Of a stretch of DNA of 64,000 nucleotides, positions 33,751-43,409 are shown in pieces. Source of the DNA: a virus; the IMG/VR virus record IMGVR_UViG_3300028829_007756, positions 1 through 64,000 of that record; one strand, written 5' to 3'. The position numbers and the translations under genes are program-made. The notes beneath the pieces are model-generated. The model was not told where the DNA came from. It did no database searches and worked only from the letters and a program-made list of their open reading frames with translations. How positions within the stretch are numbered: position 1 is the first letter of the stretch; each line of letters begins with the position of its first letter.

Positions 33751-34825
33751 TACATTAAAAATAATCGATGATTTTCTTACCGATAAAGAAAATAAAAAAT
33801 ACCATTATAATAATTACGAAGATGATAATTATAAAATTTCATCTGGTAGTATAAATCTAGATCTTGCTTTGGGCGGTGGACTTCCTTCTGGAGCTCATAG
33901 GTTTACAGGAGTTAACGAAGGTGGTAAAACTAGTTGTGCTTTAACGGTTGCAAAAAACTTCCAAAATTATTTTGGTAAAAAGGGTATGGTTGTTTATATT
34001 AGAAGTGAAGGTAGACTTAGCCCAGAGTTATTAAATAGATGCGGCATAGATCGAGATCCAGAAAAGTTTTTCAAATTTGACTGTAATATTTTTGAAAAAG
34101 TTTTTCAACTCATAAGAACTCTTGTCGATGAAAACCCAGATGATAAAAAATATTTATTCATAATCGATAGTGTTGATGCTCTTTGTAGAATAGGTGATTA
34201 TGATAAGCCTTTTGATGAGAGCGAGCAGGTTGCTGGAGGAGCTTTAGTAACATCTGTTTTTTTAAAGAAGATGGTTTTGCCTATAACTAAAATGGGTCAC
34301 ATGATGATATTGACATCTCAAGTTAGGGTTGAGGTTGCGACTAACCCTTATGCTAGTAGAGGTGGGCCCAAAGTTAAACAAGCGGGAGGAAATGCTGTTA
34401 AGCATTATGCTAATTTTATTTTAGAATTTCAAGAGAGATACACTAATGATATTATATATCCAAATGCCTCTGCTTCAAAGATAGAGGATAAAGGAGATCC
34501 AATAGGTCATATTTGCAAAATAATTTTCAGAAAAAGTGTTAACGAAAAGACTGGGGGGGTAGTGAGATATCCTATAAGGTACGGTCAAAAAGACGGAAAT
34601 AGTATATGGGTAGAGAGAGAAATTTTAGATATGATGAAATTATGGGGTTACATTGAACAAAAAGGAGCTTGGATTTCTTTTGATCAAGAGATTATTGATC
34701 TAGCTAAAGAGCAGGGGATTGAATGTCCAGAAAAAATACAAGGCGAAAATAAATTAGTTGATTTTATAGATCAGAACAAAGGGTTTACTAAATTTATGCT
34801 CTCTCAAATTCATTCAAATTTTTAA
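33743..34825 (+). CDS. recA: RecA/UvsX-type recombinase
   Basis: SSGSINLDLALGGGLPSGAHRFTG is the RecA core entry (split here by length), followed by the Walker A motif GVNEGGKTS near residues 56-64; the usual GPESSGKT is altered. YLFIIDSVDAL is Walker B and MMILTSQVRVEV the loop L1 entry. A Gly-rich GGPKVKQAGGNAVKHY segment resembles the L2 and following strand. The protein catalyses strand exchange and probably recombination-dependent replication. Its end overlaps the following nuclease gene by one base (TAATG). Confidence 0.9.
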   Translation: MSDTLKIIDDFLTDKENKKYHYNNYEDDNYKISSGSINLDLALGGGLPSGAHRFTGVNEGGKTSCALTVAKNFQNYFGKKGMVVYIRSEGRLSPELLNRCGIDRDPEKFFKFDCNIFEKVFQLIRTLVDENPDDKKYLFIIDSVDALCRIGDYDKPFDESEQVAGGALVTSVFLKKMVLPITKMGHMMILTSQVRVEVATNPYASRGGPKVKQAGGNAVKHYANFILEFQERYTNDIIYPNASASKIEDKGDPIGHICKIIFRKSVNEKTGGVVRYPIRYGQKDGNSIWVEREILDMMKLWGYIEQKGAWISFDQEIIDLAKEQGIECPEKIQGENKLVDFIDQNKGFTKFMLSQIHSNF

Positions 34826-35235
34826 TGAAATTTAAAACAATCCAAGGCTCTCTTAAAAGAGTTCCAAAAGTTAGAAATTATTTGATAGATTGGGAAGGTA
34901 AAAGCAAAAGTAAAATACAGTTTAATACAAAAAAGTTCTTAAAAGACTATTGGGAAAATCATGTTGTATTCGAGGAGTTTCCTGTAGCTGGAACGAGACT
35001 TTCTTTAGACTTTTATAATGCTACAAAAAAAATAGCCATTGAAGTTCAAGGAGCTCAGCATAGAAAATACGTTCCCTTTTTTCATGGAGGTCATAAATCA
35101 AATTATTTAGACCAATTAAGAAGAGATAAGCAAAAAATGGAATTTTGCTCTACAAATGAAATAAAGTTGATGGAAGTTTATGATGGAGATGTTATAGATA
35201 GATCTCTTTTTGAAAAGTTTGGAATAAATTTATAG
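34825..35235 (+). CDS. PD-(D/E)XK endonuclease-like protein
   Basis: Residues 55-80 contain LSLDFYNATKKIAIEVQGAQ, with D62 and E73-x-Q75 forming a PD-(D/E)XK-type active site (Q replaces the common Lys). DQLRRDKQKMEFC and IKLMEVYD continue the fold as in Vsr-like and phage-encoded DUF559-like nucleases. It is coupled to recA, so a recombination or repair nuclease is likely. A homing-type nuclease is an alternative. Confidence 0.65.
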   Translation: MKFKTIQGSLKRVPKVRNYLIDWEGKSKSKIQFNTKKFLKDYWENHVVFEEFPVAGTRLSLDFYNATKKIAIEVQGAQHRKYVPFFHGGHKSNYLDQLRRDKQKMEFCSTNEIKLMEVYDGDVIDRSLFEKFGINL

Positions 35236-35247
35236 TGTATATATAAT
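35235..35247 (+). promoter_or_regulatory. GTGTATATATAAT box, copy 1
   Basis: The 13-mer GTGTATATATAAT occurs identically at 61695-61707. The TATAAT at 35242-35247 lies 18 bases before the ATG at 35266. TTGAAA at 35210 is too far away for a standard -35. A phage promoter class with an extended -10 is inferred. Confidence 0.4.
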
Positions 35248-35265
35248 ATGTAAGACACTATAAAT

Positions 35266-35514
35266 ATGGATGATTTTGACCCAAATATAACTCACAACTT
35301 CAGCATCCCTAAAGAGTTTTTAAATCAGCTTTATGATTTTACTGGAGGTAAAGACGGTAATTCTGGCTTTGTATTAAGCTATGTCAACGACCAAGGCAAA
35401 GCCTTAGTTTTTTCCAAAGCTAGTTCTGAAATAGTAGAGATGGGACTGAGAAAGGCTCTTGAAAAATATCTAATGCAGATGGAAGAGGGCGAGATATCAA
35501 TAGATTTATCTTAA
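35266..35514 (+). CDS. Hypothetical 82-aa protein
   Basis: This acidic protein with NFSIPKEFLNQLYDFTGG near the N-terminus and a C-terminal helix MGLRKALEKYLMQMEEGE has no family I recognise. It lies between the recA-linked nuclease and dnaB, behind a promoter-like box. It may be a replication accessory protein, inferred only from location. Confidence 0.6.
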   Translation: MDDFDPNITHNFSIPKEFLNQLYDFTGGKDGNSGFVLSYVNDQGKALVFSKASSEIVEMGLRKALEKYLMQMEEGEISIDLS

Positions 35515-35555
35515 TTTAATATTGTTTTTTTTGTAAGTTTTAGTTAGCATATTGA

Positions 35556-37076
35556 ATGCGTCTATATAATTATGAATTAGAACAGCACTTGTTGGGGGGG
35601 TTAATACAGAAGCCAGAAGAGTATTATAAAATATCATCTTTTATATCTGAGAAGGATTTTTATTCGGATTCTACATCCATCCACAAAGCTATATTTATTG
35701 TTTTAAGGTCATCTATAGAAAAGAATGAATCTATAGATGAATACCTTTTATCTGAAAAGATAAAGTCATTAGGCTTATCTTTTGAAGAGGGGATTGAGCC
35801 CTTAGAGTATTTGCAAAGCTTAACTCTTAGAAAGGTTTCGGCTAAATCTATAATGGACTCTGCGAAAGAGATTAAGACACTAACTCTTAAAAGGGACATT
35901 TCAGAAATTGGGGTTAATCTTCAATCCAGCATGACTAAATCTAGTCTTTCTTCCTACCAGGATATAATTGATAAGGCTGATTCTATATACAATAGTAAAA
36001 TAAATTTTTATGAATCTGGTTCAGACATACCAGAAAATATTTATGAAAATATGGAGGACATGATTGAAGATAGGGGCGAAAACCCTGTAGATGATCATGG
36101 CTTAGAGGGGCCCCATCAAAGACTTCATGAAATATATGGATCTCTTCTTAGGCCTGGTAACATAAGTGTTATTGTTGCTAGATCTGGAATAGGCAAAACA
36201 CAATTTTGCATGGACTTCTGCACAAAAGTTTCTTCTTTGAATAATAATGTTCCTATTTTACACTTTGATAATGGAGAAATGAGCATTGAAGAGCTGACGA
36301 TGCGTCAGTGTGCGGCTCTATCTGGAGTTCCCTTGAATTTACTTGAAAGCGGTCGCTGGAGGAATGCAGGTGATGAAGTTGTCAATAAAGTTAGAAAAGT
36401 TTGGAAAAACTTAAAAGGAATGAAATTCTTTTATTATAATTGTGGCGGCATGTCTATAGATGAAATGGTAAATACTGTTAAAAGATTTTATTATTCAAAT
36501 GTAGGAAGAGGGAATGAGATGATTTTTAGTTTTGATTATATAAAAACTACATTTCAACCTTCTGGAAACAAAACAGAGTGGCAGGTTGTTGGTGAAATGG
36601 TGGATAGATTTAAGCGGCTTATAGCTAAAGATTTAGTTTTTGATAAAAAGCCAGTTGTATCTATGCTAACAAGTGTACAAATGAATAGAGTTGGAACCAG
36701 TCGAAATAGAAGTTCTGAAAATATTATTGAAGATGAAACTGTAGTTTCTTTGTCGGATAGAATCACTCAGTTTTGTTCTCATATGTTTTTGTTGAGAAAT
36801 AAAGAGCCTTCAGAAATTACAGAGGATTCGAACTTTGGAACGCATAAACTTACTAATATTAAAGCTCGGCACTTAGGTCAAGATCCAATGGGTGAAATCG
36901 AGCCAGTCAGAATGCCAGATGGATCTTTAAAAAGAAATTATTTGAACTTAGATTTTAATAATTTTAATATAACAGAAAGGGGAGACTTAAGAGATTTAGT
37001 GGAGCACCTCAGGGTCGAAGGAATGTCCCCCTCAGAAGATGGTGATAGTTCTTTACCAGATCTTTTCAATGAGTAA
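35556..37076 (+). CDS. dnaB: Replicative DNA helicase (DnaB-like)
   Basis: The N-terminal domain has the DnaB pattern YELEQHLLGGLIQKPEEYY. The RecA-like motor has Walker A near residues 209-216 (ARSGIGKTQF), the H1a/DNGEMS segment (LHFDNGEMSIEELTMRQ, typical of F-x-E-M-S), and SFDYIKTTF as Walker B. Length (506) is close to DnaB. It unwinds DNA at the fork and recruits the primase encoded next, whose start overlaps the dnaB stop by 8 bases. Confidence 0.93.
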   Translation: MRLYNYELEQHLLGGLIQKPEEYYKISSFISEKDFYSDSTSIHKAIFIVLRSSIEKNESIDEYLLSEKIKSLGLSFEEGIEPLEYLQSLTLRKVSAKSIMDSAKEIKTLTLKRDISEIGVNLQSSMTKSSLSSYQDIIDKADSIYNSKINFYESGSDIPENIYENMEDMIEDRGENPVDDHGLEGPHQRLHEIYGSLLRPGNISVIVARSGIGKTQFCMDFCTKVSSLNNNVPILHFDNGEMSIEELTMRQCAALSGVPLNLLESGRWRNAGDEVVNKVRKVWKNLKGMKFFYYNCGGMSIDEMVNTVKRFYYSNVGRGNEMIFSFDYIKTTFQPSGNKTEWQVVGEMVDRFKRLIAKDLVFDKKPVVSMLTSVQMNRVGTSRNRSSENIIEDETVVSLSDRITQFCSHMFLLRNKEPSEITEDSNFGTHKLTNIKARHLGQDPMGEIEPVRMPDGSLKRNYLNLDFNNFNITERGDLRDLVEHLRVEGMSPSEDGDSSLPDLFNE

Positions 37077-38112
37077 TATTGATTATAAAAACACCTTAGA
37101 GTCTCTGGGGTATAAACTACTAGATAGGGGAGATTACTGGCAGACAAATGCTATATTCCGTGGAGGAGACAATAAAACCGCAATACAAATATATAAAGAT
37201 TCTGGAGTATGGAAAGATTATGTAAATCAAACTCCATTTTTATCATTTAAAAAATTAGTTCAAGCGACTATTGGATCTAATGATGATGAATTGGTGGATT
37301 CTTTATTGAAAAAAGATATTATCTTTAATAATCCTCATAGAAACAGCAACCAACCAAGAATTTCAATGGAAAAAACTTATAAAAAAGACTGCTTAGATAG
37401 ACTGCTTCCCCATTATTCTTTTTACGAAGATAGGGGTATATCCGCTGATGCTCTTAAAAAATTTAAAGGAGGGCTCTGCACAGAAGGAAAAATGTACCAA
37501 AGGTTTGTATTTCCAATATTTAATTTAAATGGAAAAATACATGGCTTCTCTGGTAGAGATATGGCTTCGCTTGAAAACAGACCCAAATGGAAACATATTG
37601 GATTGAAAAGTAAATGGATTTTCCCCCATCATATATCTTCAAAATATATAGAAGATTCTTCTGAGGTTATTTTAGTAGAAAGTATTGGTGACGTCTTAAG
37701 CTTGTATGAAAGAGGTTTTAAAAATATTCTATGTACTTTTGGTACCTTAATTTCCCCCACATTAATATCTTATATTGTTGGTATTAATCCTTCAAAAATA
37801 ATATTAAGCCTTAATAATGATTTAAATTCTGAATTAAACGCTGGCCTAACTGGGTGTATAAAAAGTTTTTTTAAGTTAATTTCTTATGTAGATTATGAAA
37901 AAGTAATTATTTGCCTTCCTAATCAAAATGACTTTGGAGAAATGTCCGAAAAAGATTATAATAAATGGGAATCAAAAAAAGAAAAGTTAATCAAATCATT
38001 TAATTATCAAAATATCATCAATACTGCTGAAAATATTTGCTCCAAATCAAAACAGCCTGATGTTTTTATAAAAAAAATTAAAAAATTTAAAAAAGAATTA
38101 AACAATGAGTGA
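37069..38112 (+). CDS. DnaG-type primase with TOPRIM domain
   Basis: The C-terminal half has VILVESIGDVLSLYERGF near residue 199, the TOPRIM Glu motif, and ILSLNNDLN near residue 245 in place of the usual DxD (NND). FPIFNLNGKIHGFSGRDM is the primase core segment. The N-terminal zinc-binding CHC2 cysteines are missing; only a weak trace (QIYKDSGVWKDYVNQ) remains, as in several phage primases. ATG 37069 is preferred over the in-frame upstream ATG at 37039 because it follows the dnaB end. Confidence 0.8.
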   Translation: MSNIDYKNTLESLGYKLLDRGDYWQTNAIFRGGDNKTAIQIYKDSGVWKDYVNQTPFLSFKKLVQATIGSNDDELVDSLLKKDIIFNNPHRNSNQPRISMEKTYKKDCLDRLLPHYSFYEDRGISADALKKFKGGLCTEGKMYQRFVFPIFNLNGKIHGFSGRDMASLENRPKWKHIGLKSKWIFPHHISSKYIEDSSEVILVESIGDVLSLYERGFKNILCTFGTLISPTLISYIVGINPSKIILSLNNDLNSELNAGLTGCIKSFFKLISYVDYEKVIICLPNQNDFGEMSEKDYNKWESKKEKLIKSFNYQNIINTAENICSKSKQPDVFIKKIKKFKKELNNE

Positions 38113-39169
38113 TGTCATATTATCTGCAAGTAAAATAAAGACAGCACAAAGTTGTTCCTGGAAATATTGGACATCTTATGTTCTTAAATTGCCTCAATCT
38201 ACAAACGATGGTGCTAGCAGGGGTTGGATATGCCATTTGGTTTGCGAGCTTCTTGGCTTTAAAAAGCATAAAAAGCATTACAATCTAATTATTAAATCTG
38301 GTTCGATTCATGCCTCTAAGGCTGTGTCTAAATTAGTCTCACATCATGCTCGAAAGCTAGAAGTATCTGATGATGATAATATGGAATTGATTGATATGAT
38401 GACCGTAAAAGCTCTCTTACATGATTTTTTTGGAAAAGAAAAGGGTAGAACTACAGATTCTATATCCGAACATGAATTTAATATTTCTGTGGATGAAGGT
38501 GGAAAGAATTATAAAATTAGAGGTTTTATAGATAAGCTTTTTTTATACGATAGAGGTAAAGATGCTTTAATTAGAGATTTTAAAACAAGTAAACAAGTTT
38601 TTAAAGGCAAAGAAATCACAGACAATCTCCAAAATTTGATGTATTGCCTAGCCGTCAAAAAAACATTTCCCAAAGTTAAAAATGTAGAGGTTGAATTTCT
38701 ATTTTTAAAATTTGATTTAAGTTCTGATTTGCTTGGTCAAAAAGGAAGTGGAGTGCTGTCTATGGAGGTTATAAGCAAAGAAGAATTAGAGGGTTTTGAG
38801 TATCAACTTACATCCATACAAGAATATCTAGAAAATTTTGATGAAGAATGTGCAAAAAGTGATTTTGCTGCAAACAGAAACTATCCTTCTGATGGTACTT
38901 TTGGCGGACCATTAATGTGTGGCAAAGAGGGGTATAAAAAATCAAGAGGTGAATTAGTTTTAGACTCTCAAGGAAACAAGATAAAGAACTTTATATGTGA
39001 ACATAGACTTCCCTTTGATTACTATGAACATAGAGATTGTGATGGTAAAATTATAAAATGCTATAAAGACAAACCCTCTTTTGTTTTAAATGATGGGGAA
39101 GAATTAACTCTTAAACATTACTCTGGTTGCCCTCATTTTGACAAAGGCAATTCTTCTTTTTTGGTGTAA
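38105..39169 (+). CDS. Cas4/RecB-like PD-(D/E)XK exonuclease
   Basis: SASKIKTAQSCSWKYWTSYV has the Cas4/RecB N-terminal Cys. GFIDKLFLY near residue 140 contains the catalytic Asp, and LIRDFKTSKQVF near residue 156 the D-x-K. NLQNLMYCLAVKK is the conserved Q-x-x-x-Y motif. The C-terminal part has several cysteines (MCGKEGY, FICEHRL, KCYKDKP, SGCPHFD) that with the N-terminal Cys could hold an iron-sulphur cluster. The enzyme would process DNA ends for recombination. It overlaps the primase stop by 8 bases. Confidence 0.85.
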   Translation: MSDVILSASKIKTAQSCSWKYWTSYVLKLPQSTNDGASRGWICHLVCELLGFKKHKKHYNLIIKSGSIHASKAVSKLVSHHARKLEVSDDDNMELIDMMTVKALLHDFFGKEKGRTTDSISEHEFNISVDEGGKNYKIRGFIDKLFLYDRGKDALIRDFKTSKQVFKGKEITDNLQNLMYCLAVKKTFPKVKNVEVEFLFLKFDLSSDLLGQKGSGVLSMEVISKEELEGFEYQLTSIQEYLENFDEECAKSDFAANRNYPSDGTFGGPLMCGKEGYKKSRGELVLDSQGNKIKNFICEHRLPFDYYEHRDCDGKIIKCYKDKPSFVLNDGEELTLKHYSGCPHFDKGNSSFLV

Positions 39170-39177
39170 ATTAAATT

Positions 39178-39312
39178 ATGGCGATCCTGAAAAATAAAAA
39201 AACAAACGAACTGGTATTTGTAAAAGGTCAATTATTGTTGAAAAAAAAGAATAGAAAAATAGATTTTTACGCAAAAGAAAAGGGAGCTAACCCACGCGAA
39301 ACAGGAGGTTGA
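39178..39312 (+). CDS. Small basic protein, 44 aa
   Basis: ATG 39178 to TGA 39312 encodes a Lys-rich protein starting MAILKNKKTNELVFVKGQ. The last codons overlap the Shine-Dalgarno AGGAGGT (39303-39309) of the next gene. It fills an otherwise empty gap and has the composition of a real small protein. No function is recognised. Confidence 0.5.
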   Translation: MAILKNKKTNELVFVKGQLLLKKKNRKIDFYAKEKGANPRETGG

Positions 39313-39313
39313 T

Positions 39314-41152
39314 ATGGGTAGACCTATTTGGCCAAAACAGTTCTCTCCGAGTAAAGCCAAGGTCTTTGGTGAAAGGCCTGGTCGTGCCATATGGCAAGGT
39401 AGAGCTCAAGTAATAGAGTCATCTTCTCCTTTCAGTAACTCTTACACATCAAGAGTTTTTGTAAATAAATACGGTCAAAAAAGATATGAGAATTCAGATA
39501 GGTTAAGCTTTCCAGTAGATTCAAATATAATGACACCGACATTGGTTCGTTATCCAGCTAAAGACTTTAATGATTTTGGATTTTTCAATGGCTTCCCTTT
39601 TCTACTAAACGAAACCTGCGAGCACTTAAATTTTGGCAATAATTTTGTTATAGATGATAAAGGAGCCGTAACAGATTTAGGAAAGGGCTTTTCTGATAGA
39701 TCCTTGACTGGCATACCAGTTGACGACTATTCTGCTGTAAGTGTACTTGGAGGGGGTTATGATTTAAATAAGAATAAAGGATATTTTTCTCCTAATCTTA
39801 AAGGTGTGCATAGAAGGGCTGCAGCTGTAAATCATTATTGGAATTTAGCAGCTATAGAGACTGATTTCATCATACAAACTAGAAGAATTCCAGATGGCTA
39901 TGTAACTGGTTACTCTAAAAACGTAGACTATGACAGTGATGAAGGGATTCAATATGTTACAGAAGATTATGAAGTGGTAGAGTCTTATACTGATAAAGCC
40001 TATTTACCACAATTAAGACAATATATAGATCCAAGCGGCTCTTTTGACCAAACAGATGGAGTCAATAATTGTACGATAGATCCTGAAACTAGATTATTTC
40101 AAGGTAGTGGAGAAAATTATTCTTCAATGTTTTTTCTTGGTCAAGACACTGGGCATTATGCAGACTTTTTTATACCCTTTAGTATTCAGCCAAATAATAC
40201 TGGAGCTTATACAATATGTTTTGACGAAGATGTCGCCACCCATCTCGAATCTCAACCCGAATGGGGTCCAGCAAAAGCATTTAATTGTAATGTTTCTCTA
40301 GATTTTAATACTAAAGATCGTGACCACGAAGGTTTTGCAGGATCGAATGTAGAGTATCATTGTTTTCCTCATAGAGCTTATATCGTTCCAGCGAAAGATT
40401 GGGAATTCACCGTTCTTGGTTCAAAAGTCAAAGGGGTCTACTACACATATGCCCAATCTGAGCTTCTCAGATATCCTGGAGATCAATCTATAACACTAAA
40501 TTATAGGCCTTGGTATCAAGACATTCATTTCACTTACTCAAACTATGCTCCTGATAGGCTAGGGGGTGGACCTATTGAATATAACTTATTGCCCACCACT
40601 CATATTCCTTTTGATTCTGCTGCTGGAGGTCCAGAAGATAAAACCTATTGCTATAAGTTTTCCTGTAATTCAAGGTTCAGCTTTTTAACTCCTACCATTA
40701 GTCAAGATGCAGGATTATCTGAGTTTAGGCAAACCTATAATGGAGCTGGAAAATATTCAATTTTTGGAACGGATCTTGAGTTTTATTGTGGTGGTCCGAG
40801 GCCAGAATTAGTTCTTGAAGACAGTTTAATATCAAGATTTTACGATAGTAAATATGATAATTTAGTTTATAGACAAGAGAATAAATCTGTTTATCATTCA
40901 TCAGAAATAGCAAAACTTTATTATAATTTAAGGAACACAGAAACAGCTGATAATAAAAATTTAAGAAAGTTAAAAAACCAATCAAACACACTCATCACAA
41001 AAGAAGTTGTTAGCAGAACTATAAAAAGAAAAACTAGAGATTATACATTTTTTAGTGATTCTTTAGCTAATAGTGCTACAACAAAACGCATTCCATTACA
41101 AGCTAGTTTTCTTGATTTCCCTGATGCAGATAGTGTTGTTTATGCGGATTAA
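39314..41152 (+). CDS. Large hypothetical structural protein, 612 aa
   Basis: No family is recognised. The protein is rich in Tyr, Asp, Asn and Gly with few long helices, suggesting a beta-rich virion protein such as a tail, baseplate or fibre part. Several His and Cys residues (YHCFPHRAYIVPAKDW) stand out near residue 345. It has the clearest Shine-Dalgarno in the window (AGGAGGT, 5-base spacing), consistent with abundant late expression. The next gene, also structural-looking, begins 18 bases later. Confidence 0.6.
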   Translation: MGRPIWPKQFSPSKAKVFGERPGRAIWQGRAQVIESSSPFSNSYTSRVFVNKYGQKRYENSDRLSFPVDSNIMTPTLVRYPAKDFNDFGFFNGFPFLLNETCEHLNFGNNFVIDDKGAVTDLGKGFSDRSLTGIPVDDYSAVSVLGGGYDLNKNKGYFSPNLKGVHRRAAAVNHYWNLAAIETDFIIQTRRIPDGYVTGYSKNVDYDSDEGIQYVTEDYEVVESYTDKAYLPQLRQYIDPSGSFDQTDGVNNCTIDPETRLFQGSGENYSSMFFLGQDTGHYADFFIPFSIQPNNTGAYTICFDEDVATHLESQPEWGPAKAFNCNVSLDFNTKDRDHEGFAGSNVEYHCFPHRAYIVPAKDWEFTVLGSKVKGVYYTYAQSELLRYPGDQSITLNYRPWYQDIHFTYSNYAPDRLGGGPIEYNLLPTTHIPFDSAAGGPEDKTYCYKFSCNSRFSFLTPTISQDAGLSEFRQTYNGAGKYSIFGTDLEFYCGGPRPELVLEDSLISRFYDSKYDNLVYRQENKSVYHSSEIAKLYYNLRNTETADNKNLRKLKNQSNTLITKEVVSRTIKRKTRDYTFFSDSLANSATTKRIPLQASFLDFPDADSVVYAD

Positions 41153-41169
41153 AAGAAAGGCTTAAAAAA

Positions 41170-43134
41170 ATGGTTAGTAATATTTATCCTCCAAGTAGCG
41201 GTTATCCAAGGCCTAGCTTTAGCCCTAAATCTCCTTCTTCTCCAGGTAGTATCCCTTCTTCCTTTGGTGGAGCTGGAACTGGTTCTGGTGGAGTTTCTAC
41301 TCCTAGTGGAGATACAGCTATTGGCGCTGGAGGCTCTGATATGTCTAGTGGGTCCCCTTCCAATATGGGCACTCCTCGCCCCCCATCCGTTGGCGGTGAG
41401 GGCTTTACATCTTTTGGTGGGGGTGGGTCTATAGGAAGTCCTGTCTCAGGAACAGAAAGTGGTTCTAGTTCTCCTATCAATCGTCCATCCACATCTCCTA
41501 GTTCTACCCAGAATTCTGGCGGGCCACCACCTTCTCAAAATAGTGAGCCGCCACCCAAGTTCCCTGGCTCAAGAGCTACCCCAGGGAAACCTAGTGGCAC
41601 TTCTAAAGGTCCTGGTGCTACACCTTCTTCCAACGGATTAGGTCAAAACATGGGCTCTAATATAGGTGTTCCTCCACCACCCTCAGGTTCAACAAGCGGT
41701 ACTGGTGTAGGTAATGGTAATAGCAGCTCAACAACTCCCACTCCAGGCTCAAACACTGGCACTGGAGGCGGTTTACAACAGAAACAAAGAACTGGAGCTG
41801 GTACAGGATCAGTCTACGTTCCCCCAAAAGAAACACAAGAAACTAGTTCAAAACAGGAACAGGAAAATTCGGGCAAAAAAAGTGCGGAAGAAATCCAAAA
41901 ATCAGTTCCGTCACCTAATGGCAACTCAACTAATCCGCCAAAAATAATTAAGCCCCCTAATAAGACGGGAAATACAAATACAGACGATCAAATCAATAAT
42001 GCCACAAAGAATTCTAAAGGTTCTACAGAAGGTTCTGACGGCGCTGATTCAGAACAAGGAAGATCGAGAGGTGATATAGAGAATATAAATAACGCTGCAA
42101 ATGAAGCTCAAAAAGATGCTAAAAATAACCCAAAAACAGATTGCAAAGATTGTGGCACACCGAAAGGTCCTGGAGAGATAGATGAAGAAGTTGTAGATGG
42201 TGTCAATGATATTGCAGATGGAGATCAAGATATAAACACCGACTCTGAATCAGGAGAAATTATCGTTCCTGGAACAGATCAATTAGATGATGAAAATTCA
42301 GATGGAGTAACGACTCCAGAAGAAACTCCAGATTTTATTGAGCCATGGGAGTCTTTGGAGTCTAACGAGGATCTTAAGAATTTAAGCTTTACTTATGGAA
42401 ACAATTATAGTAAGAAAAAAAAGAATCCAGAGGATGTTTATGGGGGTTATTTTAGCGAATATGCCGATACAGTGGATTCTGTAGCAGATACTGCCCTTGG
42501 CGCAGGTAGTGATTTTAGACAAAATCCAAACGAATCTTTGGCAGATTCTCTTTTTAGATGGCAGCAAGACCCTAACAGAGATTATGATCCAAGTGGGAAA
42601 GCCGATTGGGTCGTCACAGGAAGGGGTAGTATGCAGAGTTATTTGCACACTAAAGGTTATAATACTTATGGCGCGCAGAATGATTTTGGAAATGATAGTG
42701 CTACTGGGCCAGCTTTCGGACTCAAAGATAGCAAAACAACTTCTAGTAACAATGTTAATCTGATAAATGCAGAGCTAGCGTTTGGTGCCAGAAATATGGG
42801 GGATAATGGGGACCTGCAAGGTATGAGTGCTAGTTTAGCATACGCAGGTCCTATTGGGGCAGGTTCCAGTGATTTTAGTGACTTTGCAGGAATTCAGCCT
42901 AGTTACAGTGCTTCTGTAGCATTCAGTGTTAGCTCGAAAGATCTCAGCCCCTTAAATGCACCAGGAAAGTTAATTGATGCTGCTGTTGATCTCACCACTC
43001 AATTGGGAAGTCAAGTATCCAGTAATTTTAGAAACAAAGGGGCTATTGAAGCAGCGGGAGACTTAGCAAAAGGATCTCTTAAAGCCGCAGGGAAAATAGG
43101 TCTGGGTCTTTTGGCTGGAGGCTGGGAGTTTTAA
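41170..43134 (+). CDS. Low-complexity Gly/Ser/Pro-rich structural protein
   Basis: Residues 1-215 are a Gly, Ser, Pro and Thr-rich low-complexity tract, followed by a polar linker (to about 300), an acidic part (about 330-400) and a more ordered C-terminus with AYAGPIGAGSSDFSDFAG. The C-terminal 60 residues are Ala/Gly/Leu-rich and could be a hydrophobic helix. No domain is recognised. The layout suggests an extended fibre or decoration protein. The reverse-strand frames under it are shadows. Confidence 0.6.
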   Translation: MVSNIYPPSSGYPRPSFSPKSPSSPGSIPSSFGGAGTGSGGVSTPSGDTAIGAGGSDMSSGSPSNMGTPRPPSVGGEGFTSFGGGGSIGSPVSGTESGSSSPINRPSTSPSSTQNSGGPPPSQNSEPPPKFPGSRATPGKPSGTSKGPGATPSSNGLGQNMGSNIGVPPPPSGSTSGTGVGNGNSSSTTPTPGSNTGTGGGLQQKQRTGAGTGSVYVPPKETQETSSKQEQENSGKKSAEEIQKSVPSPNGNSTNPPKIIKPPNKTGNTNTDDQINNATKNSKGSTEGSDGADSEQGRSRGDIENINNAANEAQKDAKNNPKTDCKDCGTPKGPGEIDEEVVDGVNDIADGDQDINTDSESGEIIVPGTDQLDDENSDGVTTPEETPDFIEPWESLESNEDLKNLSFTYGNNYSKKKKNPEDVYGGYFSEYADTVDSVADTALGAGSDFRQNPNESLADSLFRWQQDPNRDYDPSGKADWVVTGRGSMQSYLHTKGYNTYGAQNDFGNDSATGPAFGLKDSKTTSSNNVNLINAELAFGARNMGDNGDLQGMSASLAYAGPIGAGSSDFSDFAGIQPSYSASVAFSVSSKDLSPLNAPGKLIDAAVDLTTQLGSQVSSNFRNKGAIEAAGDLAKGSLKAAGKIGLGLLAGGWEF

Positions 43135-43144
43135 TCTAGCAAGT

Positions 43145-43408
43145 ATGCGCAAAAGGGTTAAAGCTTCTATTGATCTAAGGTTAAATTCAGATTCTATTAG
43201 CTCTGTAGATTTATTAGAAAAATTTCTTGATCCAGAAAATAGGTTTAATTCTTTTATACCTTTTAATTGTAATGGTAGGTCAAATCCCCCTCAGAAAATA
43301 GATGTTGGCTCAGAGCTTCCTATAGACACGGATGTAAATACTAATTTTGAAAATAGTTTTAGGATATTTGAAAGATATAAGATAAAGAAAAAGAAGAAAG
43401 AAGAATAA
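43145..43408 (+). CDS. Hypothetical 87-aa protein with Lys-rich tail
   Basis: MRKRVKASIDLRLNSDSISS begins an amphipathic segment, and the protein ends with an extremely basic tail (YKIKKKKKEE). It sits between two probable structural genes and one base before the coiled-coil membrane protein. It may be a virion or packaging accessory protein, inferred from location only. Confidence 0.55.
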   Translation: MRKRVKASIDLRLNSDSISSVDLLEKFLDPENRFNSFIPFNCNGRSNPPQKIDVGSELPIDTDVNTNFENSFRIFERYKIKKKKKEE

Positions 43409-43409
43409 A

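Noticed and set aside
35259-35266. TATAAATA late-promoter match
   Set aside because: It overlaps the start codon of the 82-aa gene, so it cannot give a useful transcript for it; likely chance.
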